Under the pieces are notes generated by a model. That model did not search any database. It saw only the letters and a list, made by a program, of their open reading frames with translations, and was not told the DNA's origin. From contig CABSMS010000064.1 in NCBI GenBank assembly GCA_902478885.1, forward strand, positions 1 through 12,376: a stretch of DNA of 12,376 bases, given 5' to 3'. The DNA is from an uncultured Collinsella sp. GTDB taxonomy: Bacteria > Actinomycetota > Coriobacteriia > Coriobacteriales > Coriobacteriaceae. Shown here one piece after another: positions 1-6,673 of this stretch; position 1 is the first letter of the stretch, and each line of letters begins with the position of its first letter. The translations under genes and the position numbers were made by a program.

Positions 1-12
1 TATAAGAGACAG
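1..12. other. Sequencing adapter remnant (Tn5 mosaic end)
   Basis: The first 12 bases, TATAAGAGACAG, equal the last 12 bases of the 19-bp Nextera/Tn5 mosaic end. They are followed directly by in-frame smc sequence. Together with the adapter at the other end this shows the contig was assembled from untrimmed tagmentation reads; these bases are not genomic. Confidence 0.93.
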
Positions 13-1737
13 GGCTACGGACCCGTCGTCGAGGCGCTGCTCGGCGGCTATTACGTGGTCGATGACTTGGCTGCCGCGCTGGCTGCGCCTGTCGTTGACG
101 GTGTGACCTATGTGACTCCCGATGGCGCCCGCGTAAGCTGTGGCGGCTTGGTGCGTGTGGGCCTCGATGCCGGCGAGGCGTCGGGTGCTCTGGAGCGTAA
201 GCGTCGCATTCGCGAGCTGGAGGGCCTGGAGCCCGATCTTGCTGCCGTGTTTGAGCATGTTTCGGATCAGGTCGTCGAGGCCAACGCTGCCGTCGAGGAG
301 GCCCGTGCTGCCGAGGGCGATGCTGCCGGCGAGATCGCCCGCCTTGAGGGCGAGCGTCGCTCCCTGCTGTCCGAGATCGGCCGCCTGGAGCAGAGTGCCA
401 ACAATGCCGAGGTCGAGCGCGTGCGCATTTCCAAGCGCCGCGAGCAGGCTGCCGAGGCTGTTCGTGCCGCACGCCCGCGCGTGGACGAGCTCACTCGTTC
501 GCGTGATGAGTCCCGTGCGCAGGCGAGCGACCTGGGCCTGCAGATTGCCGAGGCCAATGATGAGCTCGATCGCGTGCGTCGCGACGATTCCGAGGCCGCC
601 GGCAAGCTCGCCGACGCTAAGGTGCGCCTGGCTCAGACGAGCGAGCGCCTGCGTTCGCTGAAGGGCCGCGTGCCCGACCTGGAGCATCGTCTTGAGGGTA
701 TCGACCGTCGTATCCGCGGGACGCGTCAGGCCTCGCGCTCGCTCGAGCTGCTGCGCCTTCGCGTCGACCCCATGCACGAGCGCTATTCGGCCCTGTTGGA
801 ACGCGCGTCGGATTGGGCCGCGCGCCTGCGTGATCAGGCTTCACTCGAGGAGGCGGACTCGGCTTCGCTTAAGAAGACCATCGAGGATGCCAAGGCAGAG
901 GTTGCCCGCGCTAAGGAGCAGGTCGATACCGCCTCCGCCACGCAAAACGAGTTCAAGGTCGCGCGTGGCAAGCTCGAGGTGCAGGTAGAGGCGGCCATCA
1001 AGGCCATTACCGCCGATGGCACCACGGTGCTCGAGGAAGCGCTCATGCTGCCGGCGCCCACCGATCGCGACGCCGCCGAGCGCGAACTTAACCAACTCGT
1101 GCGCCAGATCAACAACCTGGGTCCTGTGAACCAAGTCGCCATGGAGGAGTATGAGCAGCTCAAGCGCCGTGCCGATTACATCGAGGAGCAACTTGCCGAT
1201 CTGGAGAGCGCGCGCAAGGCACTCACCAAGATCACCGTGGCGATCGACCGCAAGATGCGCAAGGCCTTCCTGGTGACGTTTGAGAAGGTCGACGCGAATT
1301 TCCGCGAGATCTTCGCCATGCTCTTTCCGGGCGGTCAGGCTCACCTTGAGATGACCGACCCCGAGCATCCGGCCGAGACGGGCATTGAGGTCGTGGCGCA
1401 GCCGCGCGGCAAGCGCATCACCAAGATGATGCTCATGTCGGGTGGCGAGAAGAGCCTGACGGCGCTCGCCCTGCTCTTTGCCGTATACCGTACGCGCACG
1501 GTGCCGTTCTATGTGCTGGACGAGGTCGAGGCGGCGCTCGACGACGCCAACCTGTCCAAGCTCATCGGCGCCCTCGATGTGCTGCGTTCCGATACGCAGC
1601 TCTTGGTAATCTCGCATCAGCGCCGTACTATGGAGGATGCTGACGTTCTCTACGGCGTCTCGATGCAAGCCGACGGCGTCAGTCGCGTCGTCTCGCAAAA
1701 ACTCGATCGCGAAACCGGAAAGGTCGTGAATGCATAA
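13..1737 (+). CDS. smc: Chromosome partition protein SMC, C-terminal part (5'-truncated by contig edge)
   Basis: The reading frame is open from the left edge, so the gene is cut by the contig end and the first ATG (55) is not the start. The 574 residues present begin in the second half of the hinge (GYGPVVEALLGGYYVVDDL, ending near residue 50). A long Glu/Arg/Ala-rich coiled-coil arm follows (about 55-355), then the C-terminal ATPase lobe. The ABC signature SGGEKS lies at 476-481, Walker B (VLDEVEAALDD) has Asp503 and the catalytic Glu504, and a switch/H-loop-like VISHQRR follows. In the family, SMC dimers bind ScpA/ScpB and load onto DNA to compact and separate sister chromosomes; the N-terminal Walker A lobe lies outside the window. 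The stop overlaps the ftsY start by one base (TAATG), which suggests translational coupling. Confidence 0.96.
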   Translation, partial: GYGPVVEALLGGYYVVDDLAAALAAPVVDGVTYVTPDGARVSCGGLVRVGLDAGEASGALERKRRIRELEGLEPDLAAVFEHVSDQVVEANAAVEEARAAEGDAAGEIARLEGERRSLLSEIGRLEQSANNAEVERVRISKRREQAAEAVRAARPRVDELTRSRDESRAQASDLGLQIAEANDELDRVRRDDSEAAGKLADAKVRLAQTSERLRSLKGRVPDLEHRLEGIDRRIRGTRQASRSLELLRLRVDPMHERYSALLERASDWAARLRDQASLEEADSASLKKTIEDAKAEVARAKEQVDTASATQNEFKVARGKLEVQVEAAIKAITADGTTVLEEALMLPAPTDRDAAERELNQLVRQINNLGPVNQVAMEEYEQLKRRADYIEEQLADLESARKALTKITVAIDRKMRKAFLVTFEKVDANFREIFAMLFPGGQAHLEMTDPEHPAETGIEVVAQPRGKRITKMMLMSGGEKSLTALALLFAVYRTRTVPFYVLDEVEAALDDANLSKLIGALDVLRSDTQLLVISHQRRTMEDADVLYGVSMQADGVSRVVSQKLDRETGKVVNA

Positions 1738-2654
1738 TGGGATTCTTTGACGCTCTCTCGCGCGGACTCGAGCGCAGCCGCGAGGCCCTTAACGAGGTCT
1801 TCTACTTTGGCGGTGAGGTCGACGAGGATTTTTGGGAGGACCTTGAGGACACCCTCGTTATGGGTGACATGGGTGCCGAGGTCGCCATTCAAGTTTCCGA
1901 TGACCTGCGTGACGCCGCTGCCAAGAAGAACCTCAAGACCGCCCCGCAGCTCCGTCGTGCCCTGGCCGAGCAGCTCGAGGGCCATTTTGTGCCTGTTGAG
2001 CGCGACCCGTTTTCCGATACGCCGAGCTGCGTGCTGTTTGTCGGCATCAACGGCGCCGGCAAGACCACCACGGTCGGCAAGATTGCGAGCGCCATGGCCG
2101 CCCGCGGCAAGAACGTGGTGATCGGTTCGGCCGACACCTTCCGCGCCGCCGCCATCGAGCAGCTCGATGTGTGGGGCCAGCGTGCCGGCGTACCGGTTAT
2201 CAAGCGCGACCGCGGCTCCGATCCGGCGAGCGTGTGCTATGACGTGCTCGACGAGGCCGATAAGCGCGGCAGCGACCTGGTGCTCATCGATACCGCCGGT
2301 CGTCTGCACACGAGCCCCGAGCTCATGCGTGAGCTCGCCAAGGTGGTCAATGTGACCCGTAAGCGCGCCGCCAATATGGCCGCCGGCCCCATGCCTGTCT
2401 CGGTCGTGCTTGTGATCGATGCCGCTACGGGTCAGAACGGTCTGAACCAGGCGCTCGAGTTTAACGAGGCGCTGGGCCTGGACGGTATTATCATGACTAA
2501 GCTCGACGGCACGGCTAAGGGCGGTATCGCCATGGCCGTTGCCGAGAAGCTCAAGCTTCCCATCCTGCGCATCGGCGTGGGCGAGCAGGTCGATGACCTG
2601 CAGGAGTTTAATGCCAAAGATTTCTGCCGCGCCCTGGTGGGCGAGTCCAACTAA
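1737..2654 (+). CDS. ftsY: Signal recognition particle receptor FtsY
   Basis: This 305-residue protein is the SRP receptor GTPase, which docks ribosome-nascent chain-SRP complexes at the membrane translocon. An N domain (about 1-90) with an amphipathic start (MGFFDALSRGLERSREAL) is followed by the GTPase G domain. Visible motifs are the P-loop GINGAGKT at 103-110, the SRP-GTPase insertion region DTFRAAAIEQL at 133-143, DTAGR at 185-189 and TKLDGTAKGG at 254-263. It lacks the long acidic A domain of E. coli FtsY, as in many Gram-positives, so membrane contact probably relies on the N-terminal helix. The ATG overlaps the smc stop by one base. AAAGGT at 1719-1724 is a rather distant ribosome binding site. 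ffh follows after 10 bases, so the two SRP GTPases are co-transcribed. Confidence 0.97.
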   Translation: MGFFDALSRGLERSREALNEVFYFGGEVDEDFWEDLEDTLVMGDMGAEVAIQVSDDLRDAAAKKNLKTAPQLRRALAEQLEGHFVPVERDPFSDTPSCVLFVGINGAGKTTTVGKIASAMAARGKNVVIGSADTFRAAAIEQLDVWGQRAGVPVIKRDRGSDPASVCYDVLDEADKRGSDLVLIDTAGRLHTSPELMRELAKVVNVTRKRAANMAAGPMPVSVVLVIDAATGQNGLNQALEFNEALGLDGIIMTKLDGTAKGGIAMAVAEKLKLPILRIGVGEQVDDLQEFNAKDFCRALVGESN

Positions 2655-2664
2655 GGAGTGACTA

Positions 2665-4140
2665 GTGTTTGATTCTCTGAGCGATCGCCTCAACGACACA
2701 TTTGACCGCCTGCGCGGCAAGGGTAAACTGACCGAGGCCGATATCACCTCTGCCATGCGCGACATTCGCATGGCGTTGCTCGAGGCCGACGTCAACTTTA
2801 AGGTCGTCAAGGAGTTTGTCGCCAAGACCAAGGAGCGCTGCGTGACCGCCGAGGTCATGGAGTCGCTGTCGCCGGCGCAAAACGTCGTCAAGATCGTGCT
2901 CGACGAGCTTACCGAGATGCTCGGTTCCACCGAGAGCAAGCTCGTCTTTAGCAACCGCATTCCCAATGTCATCATGCTCGTGGGCCTGCAGGGCTCCGGT
3001 AAGACCACGGCGGCCGTAAAGCTGGCCTACCTCCTCAAGAAGCAGGGCCGCTCGCCGCTGCTCGCCGCGTGCGACGTCTACCGTCCCGCCGCTGCCGACC
3101 AGCTGGCCACGCTCGGTGGAGAGATCGGCGTGCCGGTCTTCCGCGGTGACGGCGAGCATCCGGTCGACATCGCCAAGGGCGCCATCCAGGAGGCCGTCGA
3201 CCACCTGCGTGACGTGGTCATCGTCGATACCGCCGGTCGCCTTCAGATCGACGAGCAGATGATGCAGGAGGCCGTGGACATCAAGAAGGCCGTCAAGCCC
3301 GATCAGGTGCTGATGGTCGTCGATGCCATGACCGGCCAGGATATCGTCAACGTCGTCTCGACCTTTGCCGAGCGCACCGACTTTGACGGAGTGATCATCT
3401 CCAAGCTCGACGGCGATGCCCGTGGCGGCGGCGCGCTTTCCGTGCGCCAGGTGACCGGCAAGCCCATCAAGTTCGTGAGCATGGGCGAGAAGCCCGATTC
3501 GCTGGAGCCGTTCTATCCCGATCGTATGGCCAAGCGCATTCTGGGTATGGGCGACGTTGTCGGCATTATTGAGAAGGCCCAGGAGGCGGCCGACGCCGAG
3601 CAGCTCGAGGCTGCCGAGCGCATGCTGCGCGAGGGCTTCACCATGAATGACATGCTCGACCAGATGAAGGCCGTCAAGAAGATGGGCGGCATGAAGGGCA
3701 TCCTGGGCATGCTCCCCGGCGGCCAGCGTGCGCTCAACCAGATGGGCGGCAACCTGGACGAGGGCATCTTCGACAAGAACGAGGCCATCATCATGTCGAT
3801 GACCAAGGAGGAGCGCCTTCGCCCCTCCATCATCAACGGTCAGCGCCGTGCCCGCATTGCCAAGGGCGCCGGCGTGACCCCCACCGAGGTCAATAGCCTT
3901 ATGAAGCAGTGGGGCGAGATGAACAAGATGATGGGCCGCATGCGCACGATGGCCAATCAGGCGCAGGCCGGCGGCAAGAAGGGCAAGAAGGGTAAGAAGG
4001 GCAAAAAGATGCGCATGCCCAATATTCCCGGTCTGGATGCCATGGGGCTGGGCGGCATGGGCGGCCTGGGAACGGGCGGCCCCAAGTCCGATATGGACCT
4101 GCTGCGCCAGATGGAAGCGCAGATGCGCAACAAGAAGTAA
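2665..4140 (+). CDS. ffh: Signal recognition particle protein Ffh (SRP54)
   Basis: This 491-residue SRP54 GTPase binds signal peptides and SRP RNA and delivers nascent membrane and secreted proteins to FtsY. Domains in order are N (1-95), G (96-295) and the Met-rich M domain (about 325-430). Motifs are the P-loop GLQGSGKT at 107-114, DVYRPAAADQL at 137-147, DTAGR at 188-192, SKLDGDARGG at 246-255, and the RNA-binding M-domain signature INGQRRARIAKGAGVTPTEVN near 390-410. The start is GTG, chosen because AAGGAG (2653-2658) lies 6 bases upstream, overlapping the ftsY stop. The tail beyond the M domain is unusually basic and Gly/Met-rich (four GKK units at 437-448), which makes the protein somewhat longer than the usual 430-460 residues. 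A strong hairpin terminator follows 20 bases downstream. Confidence 0.97.
   Translation: MFDSLSDRLNDTFDRLRGKGKLTEADITSAMRDIRMALLEADVNFKVVKEFVAKTKERCVTAEVMESLSPAQNVVKIVLDELTEMLGSTESKLVFSNRIPNVIMLVGLQGSGKTTAAVKLAYLLKKQGRSPLLAACDVYRPAAADQLATLGGEIGVPVFRGDGEHPVDIAKGAIQEAVDHLRDVVIVDTAGRLQIDEQMMQEAVDIKKAVKPDQVLMVVDAMTGQDIVNVVSTFAERTDFDGVIISKLDGDARGGGALSVRQVTGKPIKFVSMGEKPDSLEPFYPDRMAKRILGMGDVVGIIEKAQEAADAEQLEAAERMLREGFTMNDMLDQMKAVKKMGGMKGILGMLPGGQRALNQMGGNLDEGIFDKNEAIIMSMTKEERLRPSIINGQRRARIAKGAGVTPTEVNSLMKQWGEMNKMMGRMRTMANQAQAGGKKGKKGKKGKKMRMPNIPGLDAMGLGGMGGLGTGGPKSDMDLLRQMEAQMRNKK
3973..4008 (+). repeat. Four tandem 9-base units inside ffh
   Basis: Four in-frame copies of GGY AAR AAG encode (Gly-Lys-Lys)x4 in the C-terminal tail of Ffh. 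The units differ only at synonymous third positions (GGC/GGT, AAG/AAA), so the array could vary in copy number by slippage while keeping the frame. Confidence 0.85.
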
Positions 4141-4160
4141 CGACTAGTTGAGTCGTGTAT

Positions 4161-4207
4161 GGCGAAGGCCGCCTGGATGGTATTCTAGGCGGCCTTCGCC
4201 GTTTGTT
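4161..4207 (+). terminator. Rho-independent terminator after ffh
   Basis: A perfect 14-bp stem (GGCGAAGGCCGCCT at 4161-4174 with its complement at 4187-4200) encloses a 12-base loop and is followed by GTTTGTT. It ends the smc-ftsY-ffh transcript. On the minus strand the stem lacks a following T-run, so it is a weaker candidate for ending the convergent DUF134-NifX transcript. Confidence 0.88.
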
Positions 4208-4256
4208 CGCTGGTTGTCGCACGCGTGGAAGCGCGTTCTCGACGAGGTGCTTGCCG

Positions 4257-4685
4257 CTAGTGGCAGCCGCAGCCTTCGTGCCCGTCATGGTCGTGGTGAC
4301 CGTGGCAGCCGCAGGACTCGCCATGCTCGTGGATGTGCTCGTGATCATGTCCATGGCAGTCGCAGGTGGCCTCGCCGTTCTGTGCGAGCGTGCCGGCAAT
4401 GAGGGCCTCGACGCAGGCATCGCAGCTGCCCTGGGCGCCCGCATAGACCGTGATGCCGGCTTGGGCAAGCGCGTTGATAGCGCCGCCGCCGATACCGCCG
4501 CAAATGAGCGTGTCAACGCCACTGTTGGCAAGCAGACCCGCCAGGGCGCCGTGACCGGTGCCGCCGGTGCCTACGACCTGCTCGTTGAGCACCTTGCCGT
4601 CCTGGATGTCGTAGATCTTGAATTGTTCGCTGCGGCCAAAGTGCATAAAGATGTTGCCGTTGTCGTACGTGGTTGCCACCCTCAT
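4257..4685 (-). CDS. Possible separately translated NifX-type protein from an internal start
   Basis: Met113 of the fusion gene, where the NifX-type domain begins (MRVATTYDNG), is preceded by AAAGGAGGT (minus strand, + positions 4693-4701). That is a near-perfect Shine-Dalgarno sequence, with GGAGG 8-9 bases from the ATG. Initiation here would give a free 142-residue metal-binding protein with the His/Cys tail but no DNA-binding domain. The linker before it has no domain character. The arrangement looks like two once-separate overlapping genes now sharing one open frame, or a deliberate dual-product gene. The sequence shows only the signal; whether both products exist is inference. Confidence 0.55.
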   Translation of the reverse strand: MRVATTYDNGNIFMHFGRSEQFKIYDIQDGKVLNEQVVGTGGTGHGALAGLLANSGVDTLICGGIGGGAINALAQAGITVYAGAQGSCDACVEALIAGTLAQNGEATCDCHGHDHEHIHEHGESCGCHGHHDHDGHEGCGCH

Positions 4686-5021
4686 GGTGTCGACCTCCTT
4701 TGCTGGCCATGCGGCCGTTGTCGTGGTGATGGGGGAGTATGCGATATTGCCGCCCTCGATGACAATCGCCCGTCCATTGACCAGTGCGTTTGCCACCTTG
4801 CGATGCGCGCGGCTGCAGATTGCCGCCACTGTGGCGCGGGCAATGCCCATATTCTGGGCGACTTCCTCCTGATTGAGTCCTTCCAGGTCGCATAGACGCA
4901 GGGCCTCGAGCTCATCGACCGTCATATCGATAGCGTCTCCGCTGGCAAGGCCATCGGGGATAAAGCCGCGATATTCGGGGATGATCCCAACGCGGCGCAG
5001 TTTTTCGCGTCTTCCAGCCAT
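4257..5021 (-). CDS. DUF134 helix-turn-helix / NifX-type (dinitrogenase Fe-Mo cofactor-like) fusion with His/Cys-rich tail
   Basis: The protein has 254 residues in three parts. Residues 1-95 match DUF134: MAGRREKLRRVG, then DELEALRLCDLEGLNQEEVAQNMGI, a sigma-region-4-like helix-turn-helix, and VNGRAIVIEGG. A Thr-rich linker (96-112) leads to a NifX/NifB-type cofactor-binding domain at about 113-215 (HFGRSEQFKIYD; CGGIGGGAINAL; a CDAC motif with Cys200 and Cys203). The tail at 220-254 holds 12 His and 6 Cys, with three CxCH motifs. The ATG at 5021 is chosen over an upstream frame extension because the DUF134 motif starts there and GGAGAG (5025-5030) precedes it. NifX-type domains bind iron-sulfur or FeMo precursors in nitrogen fixers, but no nif genes lie here. 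A metal- or cluster-responsive regulator is my inference; the true ligand is unknown. It is transcribed divergently from thyA. Confidence 0.88.
   Translation of the reverse strand: MAGRREKLRRVGIIPEYRGFIPDGLASGDAIDMTVDELEALRLCDLEGLNQEEVAQNMGIARATVAAICSRAHRKVANALVNGRAIVIEGGNIAYSPITTTTAAWPAKEVDTMRVATTYDNGNIFMHFGRSEQFKIYDIQDGKVLNEQVVGTGGTGHGALAGLLANSGVDTLICGGIGGGAINALAQAGITVYAGAQGSCDACVEALIAGTLAQNGEATCDCHGHDHEHIHEHGESCGCHGHHDHDGHEGCGCH
4693..4701 (-). promoter_or_regulatory. Strong internal Shine-Dalgarno sequence
   Basis: On the minus strand this reads AAAGGAGGT, complementary to the 16S rRNA 3' tail. It lies 7-8 bases before an in-frame ATG (4685-4683) inside the DUF134-NifX gene. It is a better ribosome binding site than that of the full-length start (GGAGAG). 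Confidence 0.75.
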
Positions 5022-5033
5022 ACACTCTCCAAA

Positions 5034-5047
5034 TCTGACATATGACA
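5034..5047. promoter_or_regulatory. Operator-like palindrome, copy A
   Basis: TCTGACATATGACA has a CATATG core with TGA/ACA flanks and matches copy B at 5087-5100 in 12 of 14 bases. It sits between the predicted transcription start and the ribosome binding site of the DUF134-NifX gene, where a bound protein would block transcription. Operator function is inferred from symmetry, duplication and position. Confidence 0.5.
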
Positions 5048-5052
5048 ACAAT

Positions 5053-5080
5053 AGAATAGCGAACGCGCGGATTTGCACAA
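5053..5080 (-). promoter_or_regulatory. Predicted promoter of the DUF134-NifX gene
   Basis: On the minus strand a -35-like TTGTGC (5080-5075) and a -10-like TATTCT (5058-5053) are separated by 16 bases. The start of transcription would fall near 5046, inside operator-like copy A, and copy B lies just upstream of the -35. The match to consensus is moderate (3/6 and 4/6). Confidence 0.45.
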
Positions 5081-5086
5081 GGAATT

Positions 5087-5100
5087 TCTGGCATATGTCA
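5087..5100. promoter_or_regulatory. Operator-like palindrome, copy B
   Basis: TCTGGCATATGTCA is the second copy of the palindrome at 5034-5047. The core centres are 53 bp apart, close to five helical turns, so two bound dimers would lie on the same DNA face. Seen another way, 5034-5044 and 5092-5102 form a perfect 11-bp inverted repeat. The copy also lies about 50-60 bp upstream of the thyA promoter. Confidence 0.5.
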
Positions 5101-5147
5101 GAAAATGAGGGCTTATGTTTGGGCTGTGGGGCCGCGTGCGCCTGGGC

Positions 5148-5153
5148 TACAAT
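5148..5153 (+). promoter_or_regulatory. Probable -10 element of the thyA-dfrA promoter
   Basis: TACAAT matches the -10 consensus at 5 of 6 positions and lies 34 bases before the thyA start. The -35 at the usual distance (5125-5130, TGTGGG) is poor, so the promoter may need an activator or tolerate a loose -35. Confidence 0.45.
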
Positions 5154-5187
5154 GAATCTCGCTTGTAGGCGACTGACAGGAGGGTCA

Positions 5188-6036
5188 ATGAGCAAGGCTG
5201 ATCAACAGTTTGTAGCCATGTGTCGCGATATTCTGGACCATGGCACCACCACCGAGGGCCAAAAGGTCCGTCCGGTGTGGGAGGACGGCACCCCTGCCTA
5301 TACCATTAAAAACTTTGGCGTTACGGCACGCTACGACCTGCGCGAGGAGTTCCCCGCGCTTACCTTGCGCCGCACGGCGCTTAAGTCTGCGATGGACGAG
5401 ATCCTGTGGATCTATCAAAAGAAGTCCAATAACGTGCATGACCTCAACAGCCATATTTGGGACGAGTGGGCCGACGAGACCGGCTCCATCGGCAAGGCCT
5501 ACGGGTATCAGATTGGTCAGAAGAGCCATTACGCCGAGGGCGACTTCGACCAGATGGACCGTGTGCTGTACGACCTTAAGAACACGCCGTACAGCCGCCG
5601 CATCATGACCAACACCTACGTGTTTAGCGATCTGTCCGAGATGCACCTGTATCCGTGCGCGTACAGCGTGACGTATAACGTGACGCAGCGTCCGCAGGAC
5701 GACAAGCCCACACTCAACATGATTCTCAATCAGCGTAGCCAGGACATTTTGGCCGCAAACAACTGGAACGTGTGCCAGTATGCCATTCTGCTCATGATGG
5801 TTGCGCAATCGGTCGATATGATTCCCGGTGAGTTGCTGCATGTGATTGCCGATGCCCACATTTACGACCGTCATGTCGATATCGTCCGTGAGCTTATTGA
5901 GCGCCCTCAGTTTGCGGCGCCCAAGGTAACGCTGAACCCCGACGTGCATGACTTCTATGCGTTTACGACCGACGACCTGATCGTCGAGGGCTACGAGCAC
6001 GGCCCGCAGGTAAAGAACATTCCCATTGCGGTGTAG
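5188..6036 (+). CDS. thyA: Thymidylate synthase ThyA
   Basis: This 282-residue enzyme methylates dUMP to dTMP with methylenetetrahydrofolate, releasing dihydrofolate. Catalytic Cys157 lies in LYPCAYSV, the phosphate-binding QRSQD is at 182-186, the dUMP-contacting Asn194 is in NNWN, and DAHIYDRH is at 222-229. The ANNWN motif, in place of the common GxPFN, matches the Bacillus subtilis ThyA-like branch rather than the E. coli type. The start at 5188 is set by AGGAGG at 5178-5183, 4 bases upstream; the same frame is open further upstream, but those residues overlap the divergent gene and promoter and look noncoding. dfrA follows after 9 bases. The pairing makes functional sense because ThyA is the main producer of dihydrofolate. 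Confidence 0.96.
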   Translation: MSKADQQFVAMCRDILDHGTTTEGQKVRPVWEDGTPAYTIKNFGVTARYDLREEFPALTLRRTALKSAMDEILWIYQKKSNNVHDLNSHIWDEWADETGSIGKAYGYQIGQKSHYAEGDFDQMDRVLYDLKNTPYSRRIMTNTYVFSDLSEMHLYPCAYSVTYNVTQRPQDDKPTLNMILNQRSQDILAANNWNVCQYAILLMMVAQSVDMIPGELLHVIADAHIYDRHVDIVRELIERPQFAAPKVTLNPDVHDFYAFTTDDLIVEGYEHGPQVKNIPIAV

Positions 6037-6045
6037 GTGGTGCTC

Positions 6046-6564
6046 ATGACGTGTAAGCTATCTGCTATCGTCGCTGTGTGTGACGATTGGGGCATTGGGT
6101 GCGAGGGCGACATGGTGGTGTCCAATCGCGCCGATATGCGCCATTTTGTGGCGTGCACCAAGGGTTGCCCGGTCATTATGGGGCGCAAGACGCTGCTGAG
6201 TTTTCCCGGCGGGCGTCCGCTCAAGAACCGCCGCAATATCGTGCTCACCCGCGACGAGGATTTTGCGCCCGAGGGCGTCGACGTGGTGCATAGCATCGAC
6301 GAGGCGCTCGCCGCGGTTGCCGACGAGCCCGTTGCGTGGGTTATCGGTGGCGGCGAAGTGTATCGGCAGTTTTTGCCGTATTGCGTCGAGGCCGAGGTTA
6401 CGCACAACCATTGCACCCATGCCGTGGACACGTACTTTCCCGACTTGGACGTCGATCCCGCGTGGGAGGTTGCGCAGCGTAGCGGGGTCGCGACGATTGC
6501 CGCCGGTGAGGGTGACGAGGGCGTCAATTATGAGTTCGTGACGTATCGTCGCATCGAGGCATAA
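6046..6564 (+). CDS. dfrA: Dihydrofolate reductase
   Basis: This 172-residue enzyme reduces dihydrofolate to tetrahydrofolate with NADPH, regenerating the cofactor spent by ThyA just upstream. Visible motifs are AIVAVCDDWGIG (7-18), the active-site helix RADMRHF with the probable catalytic acid Asp30, VIMGRKTL (43-50), GGRPLKNRRNIVLTRD (55-70) and the NADPH-binding WVIGGGEVYRQFLP. The usual Leu-Pro-Trp of the substrate site is replaced by MVVSNRAD. The ATG at 6046 is preferred over GTGs at 6037 and 6040 because AGGTGG (6035-6040) is then a correctly spaced ribosome binding site overlapping the thyA stop. It is probably co-transcribed with thyA. The symbol could equally be folA. Confidence 0.94.
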   Translation: MTCKLSAIVAVCDDWGIGCEGDMVVSNRADMRHFVACTKGCPVIMGRKTLLSFPGGRPLKNRRNIVLTRDEDFAPEGVDVVHSIDEALAAVADEPVAWVIGGGEVYRQFLPYCVEAEVTHNHCTHAVDTYFPDLDVDPAWEVAQRSGVATIAAGEGDEGVNYEFVTYRRIEA

Positions 6565-6606
6565 ATCGTCTGGCGTGAACGGTATCATCGGGTTGATTGA
6601 ATGCAT

Positions 6607-6633
6607 GGGGCGGCGCTTAGCGTCGCCTCGTTT
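6607..6633 (+). terminator. Probable terminator after thyA-dfrA
   Basis: GGGGCGGCGC (6607-6616) pairs with GCGTCGCCTC (6620-6629) in a 10-bp stem with two G-T wobbles and a 3-base loop, followed by GTTT. The T-run is short, so termination may be partial. Confidence 0.5.
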
Positions 6634-6673
6634 GGTATAGAAGTACTGTAAAGAAGGGTGCGGGCTGGCTGCT

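Noticed and set aside
841..1698. 285-codon minus-strand frame opposite smc
   Set aside because: Shadow of the SMC coiled coil and head; no domain character.
1650..3008. 452-codon open frame on the minus strand across ftsY and ffh
   Set aside because: Antisense shadow of GC-rich genes with clear motifs; it matches no family I recognise and crosses two real genes.
4155..4895. 246-codon + strand open frame opposite the DUF134-NifX gene
   Set aside because: The Ala/Val-rich translation is the antisense image of the real gene, and it starts inside the ffh terminator.
4873..5187. 105-residue N-terminal extension of the thyA frame
   Set aside because: It overlaps the divergent gene; the family start MSKADQQF has AGGAGG just upstream.
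5022..5195. 58-residue N-terminal extension of the DUF134-NifX frame
   Set aside because: It crosses the thyA start, both palindromes and the predicted promoter, and DUF134 proteins start at the MAGRRE-type motif, which has its own ribosome binding site.
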